From Bacillota bacterium (GTDB lineage: Bacteria; Bacillota; Clostridia; Acetivibrionales; DTU013), in NCBI GenBank assembly GCA_023409615.1, contig JAEYRF010000222.1:1-9513 (forward strand): a DNA stretch of 9,513 bases, read 5' to 3'. Positions 1 through 6,595 of this stretch are shown piece after piece. A program made the translations under genes and the position numbers. The notes beneath the pieces were generated by a model. That model was not told the origin of the DNA. It was given only the letters and a program-made list of their open reading frames with translations, and did no database searches. How positions within the stretch are numbered: position 1 is the stretch's first letter; each line of letters begins with the position of its first letter.

Positions 1-1059
1 GGAATAGGCGATAACCTCACTGTATGCTGTTAAGGACATTTCTGTAAGTGGAGGATCACCGTCAATCACTACCTTGCCTTTGTTATTCAAATGGTCCCGA
101 ATGATATTTACTACCTTATCAGAATCGGGAGATTCGTCGATCCACTCCATAGTGGTCTTTTCAAGCTCTTCTCGCAATACATTCAAATCTTCCTGACCCA
201 TCGTCAATAATTGTTTAGCTATAATTGGATACTGATCGTAATTGCTCAATTCATCTTCGCTCAGCGTATACCAGCCAGTCTTTAATTCATCCAGGATTAT
301 TTGCTCCTGATTTGCTGTAAACGGGGCTCCCAGTGCAAATTCCAGCACAAAAATGAAACCCTTGGCGTTCGAGTCAATTTTAGCGCTTAAATTTGTGGAG
401 CCTAAATCTGAATTATTATTGTTTGGATCTTCGGATTCTGATTCCGATGCAAGTGATTCGATAAAGCCTTGCAATAATTCGTTGCCGCGGTCATTTGAGT
501 ATGTTGAGCTTGGTGTGAAATATGAAAACCAGATAGCTTGTTGACTATCCCGGATGACAATTCCTGAACCGCTATATTCTTTATTGCCGATTTCGTCAGA
601 GAGATCAAAAACAACCTGACTACCAGCAGTTTGCGGATCTGTGCGCCAGTTGGAAGCCTGCATATTGGGGTTGTTCGTTTGTAGTAAAGTGATAAAATAA
701 GTAGCCAAAGCAGTCGGATCCTTGCCCTCATCGAATGGAATCATTGACATTACCAGTTGCTCATCAGTTTCTGCACTGTCAATTGAAATTGCTGATTCAT
801 CCACTTCGACATTCCATCCCTTAGGATAATTGAATGACAGGCCTCCTTGATCAGCCACATATCTGACCCATGATTCGGTAGACTCTGGGACCTTATCACC
901 TTCGATCGAAGGTGCAGGTTTTATTGGTGGTGTTTGATCAGAGGATACCGACTCTTGTTGCGTTGACGGTTGTTGTACTGTGACTTCAATACAGCCAGTC
1001 AGTTGAATAACGGCAAATAGTATACACATTAGTGAACATAACTTGAATCTTTTGGTCAT
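1..1059 (-). CDS. Putative lipoprotein with PsbP-like segment, 3' end outside window
   Basis: I translated this frame by hand; it stays open for 353 codons from ATG at 1059 to the first base of the window, so the C-terminus is missing. The N-terminus has basic residues, a hydrophobic stretch and a lipobox L20-T21-G22-C23, so the protein is expected to be exported and lipid-anchored at Cys23. A low-complexity Ser/Gln/Pro linker (about 27-60) follows. Next is a domain opening with FNYPKGW (76-82), typical of PsbP-like/DUF1795-type exported proteins. An Asn/Ser/Glu-rich linker (about 208-222) precedes a second, acidic helical domain that runs off the window. A ribosome binding site AAGGGGAGG (1068-1076) lies 8 bases before ATG 1059; the ATG at 1061-1063 is in another frame that stops soon. 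Its function is unknown. The short plus-strand reading frames inside it are shadows. Confidence 0.88.
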   Translation of the reverse strand, partial: MTKRFKLCSLMCILFAVIQLTGCIEVTVQQPSTQQESVSSDQTPPIKPAPSIEGDKVPESTESWVRYVADQGGLSFNYPKGWNVEVDESAISIDSAETDEQLVMSMIPFDEGKDPTALATYFITLLQTNNPNMQASNWRTDPQTAGSQVVFDLSDEIGNKEYSGSGIVIRDSQQAIWFSYFTPSSTYSNDRGNELLQGFIESLASESESEDPNNNNSDLGSTNLSAKIDSNAKGFIFVLEFALGAPFTANQEQIILDELKTGWYTLSEDELSNYDQYPIIAKQLLTMGQEDLNVLREELEKTTMEWIDESPDSDKVVNIIRDHLNNKGKVVIDGDPPLTEMSLTAYSEVIAYS

Positions 1060-1167
1060 TCATTTGGCCTCCCCTTCGATACTTCTATCTCTTTGCCATG
1101 GAGTGCTGAAGGCTCTCGGTGTGCCGCTATCCATTACCGTGCGCACCATTCTGCCCTAAACAATGAT

Positions 1168-1196
1168 ATTGTACCATGCAGGCTAATAAACAACAA
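1168..1196 (-). promoter_or_regulatory. Sigma-A-type promoter for the minus-strand lipoprotein
   Basis: Read on the minus strand there is TTGTTG (1191-1196), a 17-base spacer and TACAAT (1168-1173). This implies a leader of roughly 100 bases before ATG 1059. Hexamers and spacing fit the housekeeping consensus; use in vivo is inferred. Confidence 0.6.
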
Positions 1197-1320
1197 GATT
1201 TACCAATTAAATTGAATTTTGCAGCATTAAATGAAAGATTTTTGAAAAGCTGATAAACTTTTTTGGCATACTACTCCTTACGCTTTTTTGAATCCTGTTG
1301 AAAATAGCAGTTCTATTATG

Positions 1321-1419
1321 GTCTTTTCGTGTGGTTTCCAAGTAAATATACTTGTCTTTTGGTGAATATTTGTCAACTAAATACTTGTCTTTTCGTGATA
1401 TATGTGTGATAATGCAGTT
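1321..1419 (+). repeat. Three 33-bp spaced GTCTTTT(C/G)GTG repeats upstream of AAA ATPase
   Basis: The 11-base core GTCTTTTCGTG occurs at 1321-1331 and 1387-1397, and with one change (GTCTTTTGGTG) at 1354-1364, so the starts are exactly 33 bases apart. The second and third copies also share the flanking ATACTT, extending the similarity to about 17 bases. The array ends at the ATPase promoter: the third copy overlaps its -35 hexamer. This arrangement suggests repeated binding sites for a regulator, or a template for repeat-number change. Both ideas are inferred; only the repeats themselves are visible. Confidence 0.7.
1385..1413 (+). promoter_or_regulatory. Promoter of AAA ATPase gene, embedded in repeat array
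   Basis: TTGTCT (1385-1390), a 17-base spacer and GATAAT (1408-1413) lie about 40 bases before the chosen start at 1454. The -35 hexamer is part of the third repeat copy, so a protein bound to the repeats would compete with or recruit RNA polymerase. Confidence 0.55.
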
Positions 1420-1453
1420 AATAGGGCATAATATTTATGTGGGAGATGAAACA

Positions 1454-2818
1454 ATGAGTATTAATAGAAATCCCATCATGCTGAAAAGGAAAATATACGA
1501 TAATCTGCTGTCATGGAAAAACAGGAGCAACGGTGCTACCGCATTAATGATAAACGGCGCAAGGCGAGTCGGAAAGAGTTTTCTTTGCGAGCAGTTTGCA
1601 CATGATGAATATAAAAGCCATATCATTATTGATTTCGGTAATGTGTCGAATGATATTTTAGATTTATTTAAGAATGACAGTGCCAATCTTGATTTGTTTT
1701 TTGCAAAGCTGTCGGCATACTACTCTAAATCTCTGCGCAAGAGAGAATCTGTTATCATATTTGATGAGGTGCAACAGTTTCCGCGTGCAAGACAGCTTAT
1801 CAAATATTTTGTTGCCGATGGTAGGTACGATTATATAGAAACAGGTTCTTTAATCAGATTAAAAAAGAATGTTCAGGACATTATCATCCCTTCTGAGGAA
1901 GAACATATTGAAATGTTTCCGTTTGATTTTGAAGAGTTTCTGTGGGCATTAGGCGACAATGCGACCATTCCCCTTGTCAGGCAATGCTTTGATGCAAAGA
2001 TTCCGTTAGGGCAAGCTCTTCATAGAAAGATTATGAATGATTTCCGGCAATACATTCTTGTGGGTGGAATGCCACAAGCAGTGCTTGAATATATCAAGAC
2101 GAAAGACTTTGAAGCTGTTGACACGGTCAAGCGGCGAATCTTAAGGCTGTACCGTGATGATGTTTCCAAGTTCGCAGAGGGCTATGAAGATAAGGTCTTT
2201 GCGATATTTGACGGAATACCAGATCAGCTTTCAAAGAAAGAAAAAAAATACAGGTTATCTTCCATCTCAAAACAGGCTCGTTTCAGAAGCTACGAGGATT
2301 CTTTTGTTTGGTTGAACGAGGCAATGGTTGTAAATACTTGCTTTAATGCGACCGATCCTAATGTCGGGCTTGCGATGAGTGCTGACCATACAACACAAAA
2401 ATGCTATATGGGTGATACGGGACTTCTGATAACTCATACCTTTATGGACAGTCCTTATATTGAAAATGATTTTTATAAAGCGATTCTTTTTGATAAACTC
2501 AGCATTAACGAAGGTATGATTATGGAGAATGTTACCGCACAAATGTTACGTAGAAACGGGCATAAGCTCTATTTCTATTCTCGAAATGATAAAGCACACC
2601 GGGAGAACCATATGGAAATAGATTTTCTCATAACCGAGAAGAAAAAGACCGCGGCTATTGAGGTTAAGTCCGGCAGCTATAAATCACATTCTTCTTTGGA
2701 TAAGTTCAAAAGGAAGTTTTCATCTAAACTTGGGAATTCATATATTATTTACACCAAGGATGTATTAATCAAAGATGATATTATTCACCTTCCGATTTAC
2801 ATGGCGATGTTTTTATGA
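1454..2818 (+). CDS. AAA ATPase with C-terminal DUF4143/PD-(D/E)XK domain
   Basis: A 454-residue cytoplasmic P-loop ATPase of the AAA_14/DUF4143 family (COG1373-like). The Walker A motif is GARRVGKS (35-42) and Walker B is VIIFDEVQ (100-107); a conserved YIETGS segment (127-132) resembles the family's sensor region. The C-terminal domain carries E388-I-D390 and E403-V-K405, the spacing of a PD-(D/E)XK nuclease core. The start is ATG 1454, preceded by GGGAG (1441-1445) with an 8-base gap. The frame stays open upstream to a TTG at 1352, but that stretch is the repeat array and promoter, so I reject it. The family is widespread in Clostridia and Bacteroidetes, often in variable regions; its physiological role is not established. 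It appears to be transcribed alone. Confidence 0.9.
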   Translation: MSINRNPIMLKRKIYDNLLSWKNRSNGATALMINGARRVGKSFLCEQFAHDEYKSHIIIDFGNVSNDILDLFKNDSANLDLFFAKLSAYYSKSLRKRESVIIFDEVQQFPRARQLIKYFVADGRYDYIETGSLIRLKKNVQDIIIPSEEEHIEMFPFDFEEFLWALGDNATIPLVRQCFDAKIPLGQALHRKIMNDFRQYILVGGMPQAVLEYIKTKDFEAVDTVKRRILRLYRDDVSKFAEGYEDKVFAIFDGIPDQLSKKEKKYRLSSISKQARFRSYEDSFVWLNEAMVVNTCFNATDPNVGLAMSADHTTQKCYMGDTGLLITHTFMDSPYIENDFYKAILFDKLSINEGMIMENVTAQMLRRNGHKLYFYSRNDKAHRENHMEIDFLITEKKKTAAIEVKSGSYKSHSSLDKFKRKFSSKLGNSYIIYTKDVLIKDDIIHLPIYMAMFL

Positions 2819-2822
2819 ACTA

Positions 2823-2881
2823 TTTTTCTCTGTGATTCCGACATTAGTTAATACTGATTTTGACGCTGTTATAGAGAAAAA
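2823..2881. repeat. Perfect 9-bp inverted repeat with 41-base loop
   Basis: TTTTTCTCT (2823-2831) and AGAGAAAAA (2873-2881) are exact reverse complements, starting 4 bases after the ATPase stop. The loop is too long and the stem too AT-rich for a convincing intrinsic terminator. It could be chance or the ends of a tiny inserted element. Confidence 0.4.
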
Positions 2882-3027
2882 TCTGAAAACAGGCTAATAT
2901 TATACATCTTTGCCTACGATGAAACATCTTGGATTTATTTTACGTCTATGCATTAAAAGCACAAAGCAATACGACACAGAGTAAGTACTATAGGTTGGGT
3001 CAAATGCTGCAGACTGAGGATAAACAC

Positions 3028-3699
3028 ATGAAAAAAGGTTTCCGCCTTAATAATATCATTATTGTTATCAGCTGCCTGATGTTAGCGGTTGGATGTACTG
3101 AAACCAATACTACTGCTGGCTCTACCAGTGTGGACAGTGACATTATTGAGCACAATAACCTTAAAAGTATAGAGATTGAAAATATGAATAATGAAAATAA
3201 CTCAAAAGTGATTATTGATCTACCTGAGGGCTGGCATGCAAAGGAAGTGATTTTTGAAAAGGCGCCTTCCTTTGAATATAATGCCGAAAAGAACAAACAC
3301 ATCAAGAAGGTAAGCAGCTTTGAAATTTACAATTCAGCAAAAGCCGACAAATACAATCTGTATGGGGATAAAGGACTTGCCGGGGAGTTCTATGTACAGG
3401 CTTATTATAGAGACCAGCCTGAAAGCACCCGATTTCCAAACCATTGCAGTGTAAAATCCAGAGTATATTCGGGTGAAACAGTATTGGGCCGAGGGGAGAT
3501 ATTTATGCTTGACTATGATCTCCCCAGAGAAATGCGAACAGAAGAATACTCAACCTTTGATATGGTGTATGTATGGATTCCTATAGAGGATGAAGCATTG
3601 GCGTATAACCTTTCAATTAGTGTTCCGCTCGGAGAAAAAGAGGACGAATATATTGAAATGGTTAAGAAAATGCTGAATGCTAATACATCCGACAAGTAA
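3028..3699 (+). CDS. Putative small lipoprotein of unknown function
   Basis: A 223-residue exported protein. Its signal peptide begins MKKGF, has a hydrophobic core (about 10-21) and a lipobox L19-A20-V21-G22-C23, so lipid anchoring at Cys23 is expected. A Thr/Ser-rich linker follows. The folded part contains IIDLPEGWHA, reminiscent of the opening strand of PsbP-like/DUF1795 domains, but I cannot assign a family firmly. ATG 3028 is chosen because GAGGA (3016-3020) lies 7 bases upstream and the signal peptide starts there; the open frame back to 2929 has no such support. It is not obviously homologous to the larger lipoprotein at 1-1059 beyond the shared layout of signal, linker and P-x-GW strand. 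No clear promoter was found in 2819-3027. Confidence 0.82.
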   Translation: MKKGFRLNNIIIVISCLMLAVGCTETNTTAGSTSVDSDIIEHNNLKSIEIENMNNENNSKVIIDLPEGWHAKEVIFEKAPSFEYNAEKNKHIKKVSSFEIYNSAKADKYNLYGDKGLAGEFYVQAYYRDQPESTRFPNHCSVKSRVYSGETVLGRGEIFMLDYDLPREMRTEEYSTFDMVYVWIPIEDEALAYNLSISVPLGEKEDEYIEMVKKMLNANTSDK

Positions 3700-3729
3700 T
3701 CAGGAGTCGATGTATTAGAAGATAAACAA

Positions 3730-3855
3730 GGTATGCTTTTAGCGGAAAAGCTGCATGAAGTATACCAAACTGGCAAAAGTGAAATTCGCCGGCAGATACG
3801 CCTACCCTTCTTAAACCATATGGATTATAATAATTGCAGAGGGAATGAAAAATAG
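3730..3855 (+). pseudogene. Possible small ORF or gene remnant (about 41 codons)
   Basis: This is the same frame as the preceding lipoprotein, after its TAA stop. The frame is open from 3700 to the TAG at 3853-3855. From ATG 3730 it reads a protein-like helical segment containing AEKLHEVYQTGKSEIRRQ. Codon choice looks natural, but there is no proper ribosome binding site before 3730; a CAGGAG at 3701-3706 is followed by no start codon at usable distance. It may be the remnant of a longer gene whose start was lost, or a chance open frame. No function can be given. Confidence 0.25.
3826..3831 (+). promoter_or_regulatory. Possible -10 element before the CPBP protease
   Basis: A perfect TATAAT sits 36 bases before the GTG start at 3868. 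No good -35 hexamer lies at 16-18 bases upstream, so the call is weak. Confidence 0.3.
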
Positions 3856-3867
3856 AGGGGGATATCT

Positions 3868-4554
3868 GTGGAGAATAGAAAGAATGTGCTTCCTGTTATT
3901 ATCATTATGGCGCTGACATCACTTTCGGTGATTATTCCATTGACGCTATTCAATAACGTGTATGCGGTGTTTTTCCTGTACTATATTGGAATGTGCCTGC
4001 TCGTGCCTTTTGCTGATCTGATCCTTATCAGAAAACTCAGCTTCATTGACGCCTTTCGTTTTATAGGATATAGAAATGAAAACCGGAAGAGTTCAGTAAA
4101 TGCCGGCTTTGCGCATGGCCTTTTGGCTTTTTCATTAATGATGGCCGGGTTTCTTGTTTTTAAAGATATTTTTATGTCAAGTGATATTGTTACAAGCCTT
4201 GCCAAATGGGGCGTTACCGAGAATACAAAATGGATTCTCTTTTTTCTTATGGTTTTGTTTAATGGCATTGTTGAAGAAATTTTCTGGAGAGGCTACACTT
4301 ACGGAAGTCTAAAGGACGTCCTTCCAAAATGGCCTACTATACTCATCGTGACTTTTTTCTATACCTCATATCATTTGGCGACTGTGCTTACATTTTTCGG
4401 TGTCTCTTTTATGGGCATCCAAATGGTAGTTTTCATTTTTATAGCAGGATTATTCTGGGGTTGGATGAGATATCGATTCAATGACATCCTTGCAACGACA
4501 ATCGGCCATACTTTATTGACAATTGGATATATGACAATATTTATGCTGGTATAG
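3868..4554 (+). CDS. CPBP family intramembrane glutamic endopeptidase (CAAX/Abi type)
   Basis: A 228-residue membrane protein with about six to seven hydrophobic segments. It contains the family's motifs in order: E136-E137-I-F-W-R141-G within a membrane segment, a second motif ending F164-Y-T-S-Y-H169, and a third around G213-H214-T215. The two glutamates and the two histidines are the proposed active-site residues of CPBP (Rce1-like) proteases. Bacterial members have been linked to bacteriocin immunity, protein maturation and signalling, but the substrate here is unknown. The start is GTG 3868, supported by an AGGGGG tract at 3856-3861. It heads a plus-strand run with the HD protein 19 bases downstream, so co-transcription is likely. 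Confidence 0.88.
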   Translation: MENRKNVLPVIIIMALTSLSVIIPLTLFNNVYAVFFLYYIGMCLLVPFADLILIRKLSFIDAFRFIGYRNENRKSSVNAGFAHGLLAFSLMMAGFLVFKDIFMSSDIVTSLAKWGVTENTKWILFFLMVLFNGIVEEIFWRGYTYGSLKDVLPKWPTILIVTFFYTSYHLATVLTFFGVSFMGIQMVVFIFIAGLFWGWMRYRFNDILATTIGHTLLTIGYMTIFMLV

Positions 4555-4573
4555 AGGTACTAAAGGGGGATGC

Positions 4574-5137
4574 ATGGATTCAAGAGACATTATTAAGTTT
4601 TTAGGACTCGCGGAAAAGCTGAAGTGTGAGCTGCGCCACTCATGGACGTCAACAATGCGTCAGGAGAGTGTTGCTGAGCATAGCTGGAGGCTTTGTGTTT
4701 TTTCGTGGCTGCTGAAGAATCAATTAAAAGATGAAATCGATATGGACAAGGTCCTTAAGATGTGCCTGTTTCATGATCTGGGAGAGGCGATCGCAGGAGA
4801 TGTTCCGAGCTTCATTAAAAGCGATGCGGATATTAGAAAAGAAGATGCTGCAATCCAGCAAATCATAGATATGCTGGATAAAGGAGCGGGTGATGAGCTG
4901 GAGGGGCTGTTTCTTGAGATGAAGGAACAGAAAAGCAAGGAGGCCAGACTGTTCAATGCGCTCGATAAATTGGAAGCTGTGATCCAGCACAATGAAGCGC
5001 CCATAGATACATGGATACCGCTGGAGTTTGAACTGAATAAAACCTATGCGGATGACGAGGTAAAGGGGATCACCGTAATGGAGGATCTGCGTGAAGCTGT
5101 AAGGCAGGACACAATCGATAAAATCAGACTAGAGTGA
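4574..5137 (+). CDS. HD-domain phosphohydrolase, YfbR-like 5'-deoxynucleotidase
   Basis: A 187-residue soluble HD-superfamily protein (COG1896 type). The metal ligands can be placed: H36 in VAEHSWR, H67-D68 in FHDLGEAIAGD, and D131 in ALDKLEA; E71 and D76 match the conserved helper residues of YfbR-like 5'-deoxynucleotidases. Such enzymes remove phosphate from deoxynucleoside 5'-monophosphates in nucleotide salvage; the exact substrate here is inferred from family only. Length is normal and no key residue is missing. A GGGGG ribosome binding tract lies just before ATG 4574. It follows the CPBP gene by 19 bases and precedes the truncated kinase by 52 bases. Confidence 0.88.
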   Translation: MDSRDIIKFLGLAEKLKCELRHSWTSTMRQESVAEHSWRLCVFSWLLKNQLKDEIDMDKVLKMCLFHDLGEAIAGDVPSFIKSDADIRKEDAAIQQIIDMLDKGAGDELEGLFLEMKEQKSKEARLFNALDKLEAVIQHNEAPIDTWIPLEFELNKTYADDEVKGITVMEDLREAVRQDTIDKIRLE

Positions 5138-5189
5138 ACTGCCTTACTATACCGGATGCCTCATAACGTGGATATTAGAAAGGTAGAAA

Positions 5190-5591
5190 ATGAATATAAG
5201 GATTTTTAATTTTGGTTCTTTGAATATAGATTATGTTTATCAGATCGACCATATCGTAAAACCGGGGGAGACAACTAGTTCTCATAAGATGCAGGTGGTT
5301 ACTCTGGAAAAAAGATTCCCCAGAACTGCAGTCATTTTAACAAGGGGAAGCCAAGGTGCGGAATTTTTATTTGAGGGTATGCGAATTCACCAGGATATCT
5401 TTACCACTGATGTTATAGATACTACGGCAGCGGGAGATACCTTTACAGGATTTTTTCTCAGTGCCATTGCAAATGGCCAAGATGCAGCGGTTGCCTTGCG
5501 AATTGCATCAAAAGCGTCATCGATTACAGTTTCACGCATGGGTGCTTCGACGTCGATTCCTTATCTAAAAGAATGTACCGTTGGATATTAG
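5190..5591 (+). pseudogene. PfkB/ribokinase-family sugar kinase with large in-frame internal deletion
   Basis: Only 133 residues where the family usually has about 300. Residues 1-36 match the family N-terminus (FNFGSLNIDYVYQID, then PGET at 25-28). From about residue 38 the sequence is the family C-terminal third: LTRGSQGAEF, then DTTAAGDTF (77-85) with the catalytic base D83, and the closing IASKASSITVSRMGA. The middle, including the GG-rich sugar-binding signature and most of the substrate lid and Rossmann-like core, is absent. The junction lies near 5295-5303 and keeps the frame. AGAAAGG lies 6 bases before ATG 5190, so translation could still occur, but kinase activity is very unlikely. 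An assembly artefact is possible. A working full-length form would phosphorylate a sugar or nucleoside. Confidence 0.8.
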
Positions 5592-5649
5592 CAGACGGCA
5601 TAACTTTACTGGCCATAGTACAATATTTTCTGGAAGTACCCATCTAACG

Positions 5650-5676
5650 ATGCGTGAAAGGATTTTTTTCATACAT
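5650..5676. repeat. Imperfect palindrome upstream of DUF2161 gene
   Basis: ATGCGTGAAA (5650-5659) and TTTCATACAT (5667-5676) pair over ten positions with one G-T wobble and one mismatch, around a 7-base loop. The T-run lies inside the loop and arm rather than after the stem, so this is not a normal terminator. An operator in the leader of the DUF2161-DUF116 pair is possible. Confidence 0.35.
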
Positions 5677-5710
5677 GTCGAACTATTGAACGTATATTGG
5701 AGTGAGTATA

Positions 5711-6595
5711 ATGGCAAAAAAGGATAAAACAAAATTACGTGAAACCGATTTGTATGGGCCTGTGCATGATTATCTAGAAAGTCTTGGCTATCAGGTTCAG
5801 GGAGAGGTTGACGGCTGTGACATGACAGCGATCATGGGAGACGAGCTTGTGGTTGTTGAATTGAAAACAGCATTCAATCTTAAACTACTTAGCCAGGCTG
5901 TCAAACGCCAGCGTGTGGCGGATTCCGTTTATGTGGCGATCCCGAACCCCAAGGGAGGGTCCAGGACCTCCGGGTGGAGAGATATGTGTATGCTTCTGCG
6001 TCGGCTTGAATTGGGGTTGATAACGGTCGCCCTGAACAGGAAGGACGAACAGGTAGAGGTTCATTTTCATCCCAACACCTTTGACCGTCTGAAAAGCCTT
6101 CGCACCAATAAAAAGATACGTCATCATATCATAAAAGAGACTACCGGTCGCAGCGGCCATTACAACACTGGTGGAACAAATAGAACAAAGCTGATCACAG
6201 CATATCGGGAGCAGGCGATTCATGTAGCATGTTGTATGATGAAATATGGCGATATGTCTCCCTCGCAGATAAGAAAGCTGGGTGCCAGCGCAAAAACGCC
6301 GAATATTCTGCGTGATAACCATTATGGCTGGTTTACCAGGGTATCCAAGGGCATCTATTCTTTGAATGATTGTGCTCGTGAATTTCTGGACGGATACCCG
6401 GAGCTGGCCGGACACTATATGGATCTGATAATTGAGAAGGAAAATGCTGCACAGGAAGCTGCTCAGGAAGCTACTCAGGAAGCTACTCGGGAAGCTACTC
6501 AGGATGAAGGTGTCAAAGGGGAAGGAACAAAGGGAATTAAGCAGGGGAAAAAAGCAAGGGGAAGAAGTAAAGTAACAGGTGAGGAGAGTCTCTGA
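5711..6595 (+). CDS. DUF2161 family PD-(D/E)XK phosphodiesterase-like protein
   Basis: A 294-residue cytoplasmic protein matching DUF2161 (COG5482), a family predicted to have a PD-(D/E)XK nuclease fold. The N-terminal core shows E32, D37 (in CDMTAI) and E50-L-K52 (in VVVELKTA), the arrangement of that active site. A middle region of helices (about 165-235) may be a winged-helix-like part. The C-terminus is a low-complexity QEA(A/T) repeat followed by a Lys/Gly/Arg-rich tail that could bind nucleic acid. ATG 5711 is preferred because GGAG (5699-5702) sits 8 bases upstream; the in-frame GTG at 5702 overlaps that site. The stop overlaps the DUF116 start by one base (TGATG), which indicates translational coupling. 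Function in vivo is unknown. Confidence 0.85.
   Translation: MAKKDKTKLRETDLYGPVHDYLESLGYQVQGEVDGCDMTAIMGDELVVVELKTAFNLKLLSQAVKRQRVADSVYVAIPNPKGGSRTSGWRDMCMLLRRLELGLITVALNRKDEQVEVHFHPNTFDRLKSLRTNKKIRHHIIKETTGRSGHYNTGGTNRTKLITAYREQAIHVACCMMKYGDMSPSQIRKLGASAKTPNILRDNHYGWFTRVSKGIYSLNDCAREFLDGYPELAGHYMDLIIEKENAAQEAAQEATQEATREATQDEGVKGEGTKGIKQGKKARGRSKVTGEESL
6452..6506 (+). repeat. 12-bp tandem repeat coding QEA(A/T) in DUF2161 tail
   Basis: Four consecutive 12-base units start at 6452, 6464, 6476 and 6488, reading CAGGAAGCT(G/A)CT with a single CGG variant, followed by a partial fifth. Copy-number change would add or remove four residues without shifting frame, lengthening a flexible linker before the basic tail. 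Confidence 0.85.

Noticed and set aside
402..731. 109-codon minus-strand open frame within the first lipoprotein region
   Set aside because: It lies in another frame inside the better-supported 353-codon lipoprotein frame and lacks any family resemblance.
1321..1419. CRISPR array
   Set aside because: The repeated cores are only 11 bases with 22-base intervals, there are only three, and they sit on a promoter; no cas genes are present.
1352..1453. N-terminal extension of the AAA ATPase from a TTG start
   Set aside because: The stretch is the 33-bp repeat array and promoter; a repeat period divisible by three keeps the frame open by itself. ATG 1454 has the proper ribosome binding site.
2929..3027. 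Longer start for the second lipoprotein
   Set aside because: It would bury the signal peptide 33 residues into the protein; ATG 3028 has GAGGA at the right distance and a normal signal peptide.
6452..6506. CRISPR or intergenic repeat
   Set aside because: The repeats are head-to-tail without spacers and lie in frame inside a coding region.
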